DNA of 64,000 bases from Meconema thalassinum (lineage: Eukaryota; Arthropoda; Insecta; Orthoptera; Tettigoniidae). The stretch spans positions 195,550,289-195,614,288 of the forward strand of contig OX336391.1 of NCBI GenBank assembly GCA_946902985.2, given 5' to 3'. Shown here one piece after another: positions 51,752-62,279 of this stretch. The position numbers and the translations under genes were made by a program. Under the pieces are notes generated by a model. The model was not told where the DNA came from. It searched no databases and was given only the letters and a program-made list of their open reading frames with translations. How positions within the stretch are numbered: the first letter of the stretch is position 1; every line of letters begins with the position of its first letter.

Positions 51752-52753
51752 AGACCAGTGATCTCCAAACTTTTTAAGCCTTAGGGCTACACTGATTCTT
51801 CCACTAACGAGGAAAGTATTCCAGCTCGAACGACGAAGACCAACTGAAAGTGGGTTTAAAGAAAACAGTTGTACCTATATCAATAGATATCAATGCCATT
51901 CATCTGTAAAAGTACGTGTTCGATCGCCAGCGCCATCTGAGTAAGTGATAATGTGATGACCGTGGCATTTGAGTTTGGACTATAGTAATGCGGGAACATC
52001 GTAAATAATGGAGTATGTCCACATGTTGCCCTTGTTAAGTGTGCGTACTGTTCCATTCCGCTGTTTTTTAATCACTTCATTGCAACTCCGCATTTACACT
52101 TCGACGTCGAATGAAGGACAACACAGTATCTTCTATTGTGGGAAAGATGACTATGTCAACAAGGCAATGCATGTGTTAAGATTTCTTGTAGCAAGCAAGT
52201 GTTAAACTTTTGCCAGATGATACTGCACCACGTCTGTTTCTTGTTAATATAATGGTCCGAATTGCCTGTTGCACGGTAGTTTCTGCTGAGAATAGTGTTT
52301 CTGCAATCTTTGGACGCCGTAACTTCCAAACATTGATTGTACACTAATGCGGGGTTTAACAGATAAATGCCCGTGAAGGGTAGTAGAACAGACATATCTT
52401 CGTATGTTAAGCGCACTGCCAGTCGGTTTTAGCCGTTCGTAAGACCCAAGGTCCGAGACCTAGCTAGCTCATCATACCAACATACTGTAATTTTCAATGA
52501 TGTGCAAATTTTCGTTTTGGGATTAGCCAGTGAGTGAGATGTCTATGGCGCAGGGCGATTGTGCACCCCGCTCATTTTGCTCGTGGCTCTTTTTTTCTGC
52601 CTTCGCCACTACTTATCTGCGTGAAAGATATTCTCCAAAATGAATTATACAAAAGTATTTACAGATTTAACTGATGAACATGTGAAGTCGCTGCTGATAA
52701 TTTCCACCAGTAGACTTGATCCACAACTGCAAGCAATTGTCAGAGCAAAGTAG
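51752..52753 (+). pseudogene. Possible decayed hAT transposon
   Basis: CAGTGATCTCCAAACTTTTT at 51752 resembles the common hAT terminus CAGTGNTTCTCAAACTTTT. At 52640-52753 a short frame reads LTDEHVKSLLIISTSRLDPQ, close to the LTDEHL-x-LR-ATS-P block at the C-terminus of many zinc-finger-BED/hAT transposases. The matching 3' terminus and the rest of the transposase were not found. Confidence 0.4.
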
Positions 52754-52835
52754 CTAGGCCTACATAAACCTCATTATTAATAGACTGATAATAATAATTA
52801 CAATGTTAAATTTCATTATTTGAATTACCTATAAT

Positions 52836-52887
52836 AATATTGTATGGCCTCGGGTGCCAGGTGCAAGCTTTATTATTTGACACCCAA
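52836..52887 (-). mobile_element. SINE-C, 3' end fragment
   Basis: The minus strand GGGTGTCAAATAATAAAGCT, TGCACCTGGCACCCGAGGCC, ATAC equals the last 50 bases of SINE-C (compare 56718-56750), with an AT tail. Confidence 0.7.
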
Positions 52888-52962
52888 AGGATAGTTTTAA
52901 CAACAAATTGTATATCCGCCTTAGTCAATACATAAACGAAAATAAATTATAATTACACTTGC

Positions 52963-53016
52963 TCCTGGTACATGTTTCGGGGATTAATTGCTTTTATCCC
53001 CTTCATCAGCCAAGAC
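52963..53016 (-). ncRNA. Hammerhead ribozyme-like motif 3' of the Penelope ORF
   Basis: The minus strand reads TCTTGG-CTGATGA-A-GGGGAT-(11-nt loop)-ATCCCC-GAAACATGTA-CCAGGA. Stem I TCTTGG/CCAGGA has six pairs including one G-U, stem II GGGGAT/ATCCCC is perfect, and stem III is the minimal AC-AU-GU with A at the cleavage position. One extra A precedes stem II. Predicted cleavage is between 52969 and 52968. Confidence 0.6.
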
Positions 53017-53863
53017 AAATATCCGAAGAAAGATATACGATAGCGTAGCACTCAAAAAATAAATAGCTATTTAACTTAATATGGTGCACCATATAAGTAG
53101 GTCACAGGAAATTGTTGAGCAAAACTAAAAACATATAACAGCGATGATATTCAGCCATCAAAACACAGAGAATCATTGGACAGTTAACTCGTAAATCCGC
53201 TCCAAAACACTGGTCGAAGCTTGAATTGGCAAAAATCACAATACTTCACCATATGGACACAACCAATGAAGGTGCCTTATGCTCAACAGGTCCAAAATCA
53301 AATGCCTTCATACGAATTAGACGAGCGTGGAAGGAACAACTTCAAATAGCAATGAGGTTAGCTCAATGCATAACCTGAAAGAGGTAAAGGAAAAACAAAC
53401 ACCATAATAAAAGGACCAAGGGGAAATTTATAGACTGAAATAATAATGAAAAACTATAAAAATTAATTTATAATGATATAGAACGAATGCAAACTTAATA
53501 ATATTCGAAGAACTTACTTCAGGTTGAGTCAAGGTATCAATTATGAAGAGATTGTCTTATGTTTGAAAATTATTGTAAATAATTTATGGGTGTAGCCAAT
53601 TCCAACACTCATATATAACGTATTCAGTAGATGATAAATATTGCCATAGCTAGTTCTGTAATAGGACGTATGTATGAGTGGAGCGCTACTATGAAAAAAT
53701 AGATTCTTTGGGGGAAAAAAATGTTCAAAGTGGAAATTAAATAATTTAATATAATAAAAATCAAGTTGTAGGGAATTGTAATGGCAGAGGGGTGTAACAG
53801 TATATTAATAAGTATGTAATTATGTATAAATATGTGATGTAGAAAAGTTATACTAAAGAGCAT

Positions 53864-54514
53864 CTAAGGTGGTTTATTATTGGACTTACTAGTTAAGTTA
53901 TTTTTGAGAGTGTCAAATAAGATATTAGAATCGAAAATGACTTCATTAAGATTCACTGGGTCTGAAATACTGTGTGCTGTGTTGATTTCAATGGATTCTA
54001 GAACATTCATCTTAGTACCCTTGCTAGTGTAATGTAAGATTTCTAAATCATTCTCTATACTAGTGAATTTGTGGCCTGAATCCTCCATATGTGCGGCCAT
54101 GGCTGAATACTTTCTATATTTAGTGGCATTTAAGTGATCATTATATCTCGTGGTGAAATTTCTTCCTGTTTGACCTATATAATTGGCGTTACAATCATTA
54201 CAACTTAATCTGTAAACACCGGATTTGCTGAATTTATCCTTCAAGTTGAAAGAATTGGAATTAAAGAAAATGCTCTGATTAGTATTGTTAGTTTTGTAAG
54301 CTATTTTCATGTTAACCTTTTTGAATTTGTTAGTGATGCTATAAGTATGATGATTAAAATAAGTAAAAATTGCGTATGAGGGCTTTTCTTTATGCTCAGG
54401 TTTAAGTCGTGTGATGGGCTTATTTTTTAATTTGTTGATAATATTAAAAATGTATTGACGATTATAACCATTAACTCTGGCAATTTGATATATTATCTCA
54501 ATTTCTTTGTCCAA
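53864..54514 (-). CDS. Penelope-type GIY-YIG endonuclease domain, partial ORF
   Basis: 216 residues. The frame opens at the truncation point without an ATG, so the true start lies in lost sequence. GVY (99-101) and YIG (112-114) define the GIY-YIG fold. Between them C105 and C108, with H142 and H148 downstream, give the Cys/His set typical of Penelope elements. R118/R123 and a Glu in LESIEI (173 or 176) fit the catalytic positions. The N-terminal 95 residues (IARVNGYNRQYIFNIINK) match the linker after the reverse transcriptase. It would nick DNA for target-primed integration. No stop or frameshift, but it is non-autonomous because the polymerase is missing. Confidence 0.8.
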   Translation of the reverse strand: MDKEIEIIYQIARVNGYNRQYIFNIINKLKNKPITRLKPEHKEKPSYAIFTYFNHHTYSITNKFKKVNMKIAYKTNNTNQSIFFNSNSFNLKDKFSKSGVYRLSCNDCNANYIGQTGRNFTTRYNDHLNATKYRKYSAMAAHMEDSGHKFTSIENDLEILHYTSKGTKMNVLESIEINTAHSISDPVNLNEVIFDSNILFDTLKNNLTSKSNNKPP

Positions 54515-54671
54515 GAACTGTAGGGGTAGACCGAGGTTAGAGTATGTGAAACAAATTGCCTCGGATGTAGGGTGTGGTAGCTATGTAGAGATGAAACAAT
54601 TAGCTCAGGACAGGGAGGCATGGTGCGCTGCCTCAAACCAGTCAAAAGACTGAAGACTCAAACAACACAAC
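54512..54671 (+). pseudogene. RTE/BovB-like LINE, extreme 3' end
   Basis: AAGAACTGTAGGGGTAGACC, GCCTCGGATGTAGGGTG, GACAGGGAGGCATGG and CAGTCAAAAGACTGAAGACT-CAAACAACA match the end of 25735-26572 nearly base for base. Encodes REAW-like residues only. Confidence 0.85.
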
Positions 54672-55060
54672 TCAGGGACAGGTCATGGATCACAAATACA
54701 CCTATATCAGCAGGCGGGCCGGACATTATTCTTATTAACAAAGTGCAGAAGGGAGCACTTCTAATATACATCGCAGTCCCTAACTTGCGTAGTATCCAAC
54801 ACAATTTTATGCTGAAAAGTGACCAAATACATGCCTCTGGCTGAAGAGATCCGACAGATGTGGTACAGAAATTTGTCGCTGTATTGCCTATCATAACCTC
54901 TTCCACAGCGATCATATCCAAGTCGCTGAAGGCCAACCTCGATAAACTGGGGCTCCACCATAATCTCCATACCAGTATGCAGAACGTACTGTAGTTATTT
55001 TAGAGACCTGCTCCATAGTTCGTTCGTTCCTCAACCTACCAAAACAATGAACTCCTCTCC
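54672..55060 (+). pseudogene. LINE C-terminal tail, third type
   Basis: Read across two frameshifts: GGPDIILINKVQKGALLIYI-AVP, then YMPLAEEIRQMW, then PIITSSTAIISKSLKANLDK-LGLHHN and MQN. This order (PDI, AVP, EIR-MW, STG-IPKSL, MQK) is a conserved C-terminal tail of a group of non-LTR retrotransposons. The reverse transcriptase is missing. A long AAT microsatellite follows. Confidence 0.65.
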
Positions 55061-55120
55061 ATCTTGCATCAAATGTCGATGAAATGAAGAATTGTACCAA
55101 ATAACATGGTGAGCATATGA

Positions 55121-55123
55121 ATA

Positions 55124-55178
<55 letters not shown>

Positions 55179-55190
55179 GTATTAATAATA
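55121..55190 (+). repeat. (AAT)n microsatellite
   Basis: About 20 AAT units, possibly the simple tail of the preceding LINE fragment. Confidence 0.9.
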
Positions 55191-55427
55191 ATTATATATT
55201 TAAGTCCTATGTATAACCACGACTGCTCGTTCGACTTTTGTCGACCATACTTCAAATTCCTAATTCGTAATTTTCTTAGTAACTAAAATTAAATGCTGCG
55301 ACTAAAATATATCCATTTAGATTTTATTATAACACACAAATATTTACATGTAAGATAGTCTATTCAAATAATACATTTTTAAGTAAGAATAAAACTTTTT
55401 TGATATAATAATTGATATTAATAACTG

Positions 55428-55695
55428 GCCACGGTGGTTGAAAACGCTAACGAGCTACCTCGTGCCTCGCTGGAATCGGGAGAGCGTGGGCTCAAATCCC
55501 ACCGTGGCCGTCCTGAAAATGGTCTTCGTGGTTTCCCATTTTCACCACCAGGAAAATGCAGGGATGGTACCTTTCAATAGGTCCACGGCCGATTTCCTTC
55601 CAAAATTCCTTCCCTGTCCCGTCCTGAAAATGAAACAAATGGCCATTGGCTGCATTAATAAAATTATAAAAGTATGATTATTATTATTATTAACG
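55428..55695 (+). mobile_element. SINE-G with well-folded tRNA head
   Basis: The 83-nt head starts GGCCACGG and ends CCGTGGCC (perfect acceptor stem). Its T arm is GTGGG-CTCAAAT-CCCAC. The length suggests a type II (Ser/Leu-like) origin. The body contains TTTCCCATTTTCACCACCAG, GGGATGGTACCTTTC and TCCACGGCCGATTTCC, shared with SINE-B, then (ATT)n. Not a free-standing tRNA gene. Confidence 0.85.
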
Positions 55696-56360
55696 AAGCT
55701 AGCCCAAGGTATAACCTAGCTTACCTCACTCAATTCGCACCACTATACCCGTACGAGGCTTATAAAGGCTTACCAACAGAGGAAGGTAAAGAGACTGTTC
55801 CTTCATCCCCTTTTCTCGGGCATAAGCATTTAACCTTGTGATCTGGTATCACGAACTTTTCACCTCGGGTCAGTAACGGAAGCCGCGGATCAATGCAGCT
55901 TTGGCCGTGATTGCTGTAGTTTTACATCTCACACGGGCCAGAGCAAGATATATTTGTGATTGCTGGCATATTTCAACAGTCCCAAGCTCACTGGACGGAC
56001 GGGGAGCCAATCCTATTATGTGATTGGCGGCTTTGGACGACCATTTGGAACCTTGCCACCAATCAATGCAGTAGCCACACAAGGCTGACTCAGAGAGAAA
56101 GAAGATGCGACCAATTTCATCTCCGCATTTTAGAACCCCAAGCCACTGCCTACCCTTTTCATGTTTTCTTTCCATTCATTGAAGCTTTTTGTGCGAGTCT
56201 CGCTAGCATTGCTACTTCCCCAGTCGTATATCCCATTAGGCTCATTTCCCATTGTTCAACGTATCATTTGAGGCTAAGTTGTCGAGTGGACGTCTAATGA
56301 TTTCCCCAAACCAATCTCAGGTGAATAATCTTAGGATCACAACTTAGCACGTTCACTAAG
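55696..56360. other. No gene recognised
   Basis: Contains CCAAT/ATTGG motifs near 56010-56070 and a TGACTCAGAGAG site. No coding region could be supported on either strand. Confidence 0.4.
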
Positions 56361-56373
56361 TATTAGTAGAGCG

Positions 56374-56750
56374 AGCTTGCCACGTTGGGTGAGTGGATAG
56401 CGTGTCGGTCTACTAACCCCAAGATTGCAGCTTCGCTCCTGGCCGTGGTACGGGTAAGTGATTTTTGAAAGGCGGCAAAAATACGACACGCATGTCATAC
56501 GATGTTGGCATGTCAAAGAACCCATTTGAATTTAGTAGGCCGTGTTCATAATGGCAAAATTAATCTCGGGAGTTTCCGCCAACACAAAGTTCCTCATTTC
56601 TCTACTAGAAAGCGCTATAGTGTTCAAGGGGTTTAGATATCTAACCTCCTTGACTTTCATAGTGCTTCAAGGAACAACGAAATTCGACATGCAAGCTACC
56701 CTCTGGGTGTCAAATTACAAATCTTGCACCCGGCATCCGAGGCCATACGA

Positions 56751-56779
<29 letters not shown>
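56374..56779 (+). mobile_element. SINE-C, complete, with 10-bp target duplication
   Basis: Flanked by TAGTAGAGCG (56364-56373 and 56780-56789). The head AGCTTGCCACGTTGGGTGAG, body and 3' end match 10201-10586, and it ends in (ATT)n. Confidence 0.92.
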
Positions 56780-56781
<2 letters not shown>

Positions 56782-56997
56782 GTAGAGCGTGTCATATCCA
56801 CCGAACTGAGCAGGATATTGTTGTGTCCACACCTGATGGTATGGATTTAACCCATAGACCGCTCAAAGGTACTGCAAGATTATGTTCTAGGATCGTTATC
56901 GTGTCCTTACCAATGGCTTTTGATAGGAATAAGCCTACAGTTCTGTTCTTAATATACGAGAAATTGGGAGTGTCACTGTCATACTGTCCCACTGTTG

Positions 56998-57150
56998 GCC
57001 GTCCTTGAATGGCTTTCTGTGGTTTCCCCCCATTTTCAACACAAGAAAAATGCTGGGACGGTACCTTCTGAGAGGCCACGGCCGTTTATTCCACATCCTT
57101 GCCCAGTTTCATTCATCTCCATCCATTCCATCTCTCATCTCGGTGTGCAG
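56998..57150 (+). mobile_element. SINE-G, head missing
   Basis: GGCCGTCCTTGAATGG, GGTTTCCCCCCATTTTCAAC, GCTGGGACGGTACCTTCTGA and GGCCACGGCCGTTTATTCC. Confidence 0.7.
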
Positions 57151-57552
57151 GTCGTCCATGGGCGTCAACTAGAAAGACCAGCACTCGGCCTCTAAGGATT
57201 CCCCGCGACAAATAAAGAAACTGTCAGACTTCCGTCTCTGCAGTGCCTGACTGACCGCTCTGACCTGAGTCCGTAGATTTTTATAGTAAGGCAGCACGGC
57301 CCTTGTTGACCAGGTTGAACCGAGGTTGATGAATGCCCGATACGGTTTTGCATGAACCGAGATCGGGACAGGACATTATTTGCATGGAACTCTTTAAAAG
57401 TCGTAATAAGTGGAGTTTTCAACGTCGGTAACATGAGATCTACGGAGTTTATCATACTTATCATACTCACACTCCTGGTGAGTAACCCACACGGTGGTTC
57501 AAATCGAGAGTTAATATTGGGCGTCGTGATGTTGACGGAACTTCGTTGTCGG
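57151..57552. other. No gene recognised
   Basis: A 92-residue minus frame (57470-57192) has no recognisable domain. Confidence 0.35.
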
Positions 57553-57565
57553 CCATCTGAACACA

Positions 57566-58060
57566 GTTGGTAGCATGCTGAGCTTCTATGCCCAAGATCG
57601 CGGGTTCAAACCCGGCCGAAGTCGTCGGACTTTTTAAGGTCGTTAAAAGTCCGTCAGTATGCCTTCCTTTGGAGGGAAAGTAGAGCCGACGGTCCCATGT
57701 CATAGATTTTTGGCATGTAAAAAACCTTCCACTAATTACACTTGTGTAAAGCTAAATTATAGGTTAGATTTGTTTAACGCTCTTAGGTTCCAACGTTCGT
57801 CGCCTGAAGACGACTGTGGTGGCATCTAGTGACCAAGTTCAGAACTAGTAGTCGTTGACGGTGGTGTTTGGTAACAAAAGTAGCAAGTACTTGAAAATAG
57901 AATGTCTGCAGTCCTCACTTGAATTAAAAACAGATAACACACACTAATACAGTCATCACAATTAACACCGGTTATCAGACAGATTCTACGCACACTCAAA
58001 GTTCACAGGGCTACATGACCGTGTTGTCGCAGCCCCTAAATTGAGGAACCAACCAACCAA
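57566..58060 (+). mobile_element. SINE-A, reference copy with 13-bp target duplication
   Basis: Flanked by CCATCTGAACACA (57553-57565 and 58061-58073). It starts within the tRNA-like head (GTTGGTAGCATGCTGAGC), has B-box GGGTTCAAACCCGGCC, the 300-bp body, the shared 3' domain (CAGTCATCACAATTAACACC to CAGGGCTACATGACCGTG) and a (AACC)n tail. Confidence 0.93.
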
Positions 58061-58073
58061 CCATCTGAACACA

Positions 58074-58580
58074 AAATATAAATAAAATTATAACATAAGC
58101 GTCATAACGCAGCCAAAAATGATTAATACAAGTTATTTCATGTTACTCGTGTACATCATGTCAATTGCAAGTTTAGACCTTTTAATGAAATTACAACTGG
58201 AATTGATTTATTACTAAAATAGAAACACTCATAATTATCCACTAATCACAAATAATAACGAACAGAAAATGCTGAGTCTTACCTCGCATAGAAGTTGCCT
58301 TGCTGCTCAGAGATCCCCCACCCCCAAAAGTGATAACGTATAACTAGGGGTGGTGAGTTTTAGCATTTTGAAACCAGAATGTTAACATTTTGATTTGAAT
58401 ATTTATAATTTTGTAACTTTTATAAATTTGCAATTTAGCATTTTATAGCATTTTGGGTTAAATCTGATAGAGTAATGTCTTTTGAAATAGCATTAATTTG
58501 AAATTTAGATCATATTTGTAGAAGGTTAATAGTGCGATAAAATGAGATAAAAGTATGTGACGTACTGTAAATTGTGTATT
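58074..58580. other. AT-rich DNA, no gene recognised
   Basis: Runs of AGCATTTT and TTGAATATTT variants. No coding region. Confidence 0.4.
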
Positions 58581-59045
58581 TTTAGCCTACTTTTCACATT
58601 TTGCAAAAATGAGGAAAAAGTAGACTTATGAGATCGGACAAATGTGTGTCTGTCTGTCCTTCTGTCTGTCTGTCTGTCTGTCTGTCTGTCCTTTTGTATG
58701 TCTGTCCGGCTGGCTGGCTGTGTGTGTGTCCCCCCTATCTACTCCTAAACGGCTGTAGCAATCGAAACAAAATTTGGTAGGAGTAAAGATCTATACCTGA
58801 ATATCCCACGGCCATATTTAAAAATGATGTCAGTGCTACCAACTGCTGAAAAATCGCAATTGAAATTTGAGCTCCATGTTGGATATCTTGGAATGTATGA
58901 ATGGGAGATATTTCAAAATTGGCACACGTATAGATAATAATATTGCAGTTTAATTTCCAGGAGGCCATACATGGCAGTGTTGCCAAAATGATTATAAGCA
59001 TGCTGATATGTCCAAATTTTAAATGCATATAACTTCTACACTATC
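58581..59045 (+). mobile_element. W element, 5' part
   Basis: TTAGCCTACTTTTCACATTT, AAAAGTAGACTTATGAGATC, (GTCT)n at 58645-58700, CCCCCCTATCTACTCC-TAAACGGCTGTAGCAATCGA, then diverged body sequence. The ATGGCGGC units are poorly preserved. Confidence 0.6.
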
Positions 59046-61950
59046 AATTGGATATCAACCAAATTTCGTATGTGCTATTGTGCCCTTTCAGCAAGAAATA
59101 TGCAAATCACAGTATGCCAGCATTGCTCAATTCGGGATTTTCGGGGTTGCAGTATGTTCTCCCACTCTGTGACTTACACATTTTGGATTAAATAGAGGAT
59201 ACACTTGCAAAAATAACAACAAAATCAACTCCTATTTCAAAACATTTAATTAACCAAAATTTATGGCGCTACAAACAATAAAACAAATAAACTACTGACC
59301 AAAAACCTTCTACTTGTTCAAAGTGAACAAGGAATAATCTAAGAATTAAACAAATATTATATTAAAATATATGGTATCCTATAAACCAACAACTCATAAT
59401 TATTTTTACTTCCATAAAGTATCTATCTTAAAGTTCCATATAACCACGAGCTCCTTTGGCTCGATATTTTCCAATAATAACGGTGTCATTCTTTTGTACA
59501 CCTCAATACTATTTTTATAGTTTCTTATCATCAAAACAAATATATGATTACATTTAAAATACATGTTAATTCTCTACTTAAATGATTTGGGCATTCATGT
59601 TTTCTCAACATTTACCGTCTCTCAAGTTTTATAAATTCACCATAGTGATCGGGAAAATACCTGTGTACTCCAGAGTTATAAAGATTACTTGACAAAGTCA
59701 AAAACTATGATTACTCCCAGAATCTAGTTATCTTCATTACACTCATGGAATCCTACGTCCATACAACATTACAATAGGGATTTTTATTTATTTATTTGTC
59801 TTATAAGACCATTATCACATAAGAAAACTACGATCTGAACTGGCAAGCGATAATTTCATCTACAAGGACCTCGGTTCAAAGCCCGGGTCAATAACAACTT
59901 TTAAACACTCACGGTGTATTTATTACTTCTTACAGACGGCCTTCACCGACCCTCCTCCTACTAGGGTCTGACCGTACACTTGAATGAGATTTATGACTGT
60001 GAGGGTAACCTCTCGTCTAGTCTGCGTGTGGGAGCTCTACTCAATGCTTTTAAAACAAATCTTTCTTTCTTTCTTTTCAGTTCTCTGGGAAGACCTGGCA
60101 TTTTACTTCTCTTTTTTTACTTTCAACAACGTTATTGGGCTCATAAACCACTTTCGTAACCTTGGCATTTATTAATTATGAAGGGTCCTCATTGATTGGG
60201 AAGTGTAATACACATTCTACGACGAATAATTAGGGGCTTCAACAACAAGAGGAGTCTAGGTTCGACTCTCTTAACATGCCTCGGGAACCATTCCCACATT
60301 GGAGGACTTATACAAAATGCGATTTAGGGTCGGCCGTGGCCTACATGACCTACGCTCATAATACCATACATTTGCTCCCATTTCAATATAATAACACACA
60401 CATGGCCTCGTGATCTACGTCACTATTGGAGGACTTACAACATAGCTCAATTTACCGCAATCAACTACCCCTCATAAGTAATTTACCAAGTACATTTAGA
60501 TTCTACGCATTCCTAGCGTGACTTTTTATTTTAATTGCGCTCCATTGCGCTATACATTATTTTAAAGCCTAGCGTCTTCCAAAGAACTGATAAATTCCAT
60601 ATTAACAATTGATACATATCTCAATTTTTATATTAATCTTTTCCCTTGACAATAATCGCTCTATTTTTAAGAACATGCATTAACATCATGTCTTATACTT
60701 TTATTAAAGCTCCAACGCTCTTATTTTCATATCATTCAATTTGATCTTTATTTATATTTCCTTTATTATTATTATTTATTTATTAGTACGCTTGCTTTAT
60801 AACATTCGTCCAACACACTGACATTTTATTCCATACATTTCCTCTACAGGATTTATTCTTTCACATAATTATTTATAATTTCTCAATTTTTATTTGTTCA
60901 GACCACGTTCTTATTCTGTTATTAATTATTTAGAAACTTCCCTTTACACAAAACTCCGGTGGATTTGTACACAAACACTTCTCCGACACCAAAACATAAT
61001 GAAAATCTTTACTCACATGTTATAGGTCGTTCCATGACCTTCCTTCTCGTGCGATGTGTCATTTTGCCCACTCTTTTAAATTACTCCATCTTGTACAAAT
61101 TCATTGCAAGTACAGACATATCTTGACACATATTTAACACGTATACATTTAACACTGATAACATTTTAAATACACTGGTGTATCCGTTTAGAATACACAA
61201 TAAAACACTAAAAATATATTACTTTTAACACAAAATCTTGATATATTTACACTTCACAAATTCTGATCACTAGGCTGCTATTAAGCCTATCACACGTGAC
61301 CTCTTGACCTCCCGTCTCCAAGGGTGAAATTTATTCAATGTCGGCTTCCTATCCTGCAGAATATGAAAGTCTCGAACCATCTACTTCCTCCCTGCAATAG
61401 CACTCCTTCAAATCCCGTTCCTGACGATCTGCTATTTCTCTGACTCGAACGGCTCCCTTTTTTAGGTCCTATTGATTGATCTTAGCGAAAGTTTGTTCTG
61501 TTCACGGTCCCCTCGATAGTCTATCGGTGACCTATGGATTTTTAGCAACTAATACTTCTCGAGTCTTAGTGCTTTTGAATAGTTCATCTGCTTCCTTGAA
61601 ACAATGTCTATAGTTTCCTTCTCTTCTTCACTTATTCGGTTCTCGGACTTCTAATCTTCTAGAATACTTTGTGAACCTTATTCTGTCTGTCCCTGCTCGG
61701 GTTCTTTAAATTTGATAAAATGTTTATCTCGCTGTTACGGTACTTCCGTACGTTATGATACTTTTGGTCGTTTACTTAAAGACCTATCGCCCTGAGTTCT
61801 AAGTTCGCTGCCTGCTTTGACTGTATTTTATGAACTTTTCACTGTAAACTTTCTACTGTCGGACCTAAATCCTGTAACTAGGATTTTCCTAATTTTCAAC
61901 ACGACGATACTGTAATATTACTTCTTTGCAAATCCTTACGGATGCACGTA
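59046..61950. other. Long AT-rich stretch, no gene recognised
   Basis: No coding region, SINE head, LINE motif or long tandem repeat is seen in about 2.9 kb. A TTATTTATTTATT-type tract lies near 59785 and 60770. This is the longest unexplained stretch of the window. Confidence 0.45.
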
Positions 61951-61984
61951 AGTTATTGATACCGCGACGCCCTTGGCTGTCGGA

Positions 61985-62260
61985 TATTGTCTATGCGATG
62001 TGATATAGCATCTCCCCTCAAGGAGTACTGGTAAACTGCCTTCGATGTGTTACAGCATGACGCCCCCTCACGGACTGTCGGAATACTGCATTCGGTGCTT
62101 ATACTTGTTGTACGGTATGACCTCCCCTGAGGTTCATACGTTTGAAGACTGCGTGGTTATGATGCTCCAGCGTCACGCCCCCTGGACGGACTAGTAACTG
62201 CATTCGGTGTGTGATGTAGCCTGACGCCCTCTCGGGCTATCGGAAACTGCCTGATTGGCT
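61985..62260 (+). repeat. About 50-bp minisatellite
   Basis: ACTGC-TTCGGTG anchors at 62035, 62085, 62148, 62197 and 62246, with TGACGCCCCCTCACGGACT-like blocks between. The period is 49-50 bp with one 63-bp unit. Confidence 0.65.
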
Positions 62261-62279
62261 TGGTGAGGCCAGGAGTTTT

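Larger units (their letters stand above)
52890..54514 (-). mobile_element. Penelope-like element, 5'-truncated
   Basis: A GIY-YIG endonuclease ORF (54514-53864) is followed by about 950 bp of AT-rich 3' sequence that carries a hammerhead-like motif at 52963-53016. Penelope-like elements combine a reverse transcriptase with a C-terminal GIY-YIG domain, and hammerhead motifs are known in their terminal repeats. The reverse transcriptase is lost at the junction with the RTE fragment at 54512. Confidence 0.75.

Noticed and set aside
54658..55100. Three minus-strand frames of 62-92 residues
   Set aside because: They are antisense to the LINE C-terminal tail on the plus strand, which shows real family motifs.
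55437..55519. Foldable 83-nt tRNA-like sequence
   Set aside because: It is the head of SINE-G, continuous with the SINE body and tail; no clear anticodon arm supports a functional tRNA gene.
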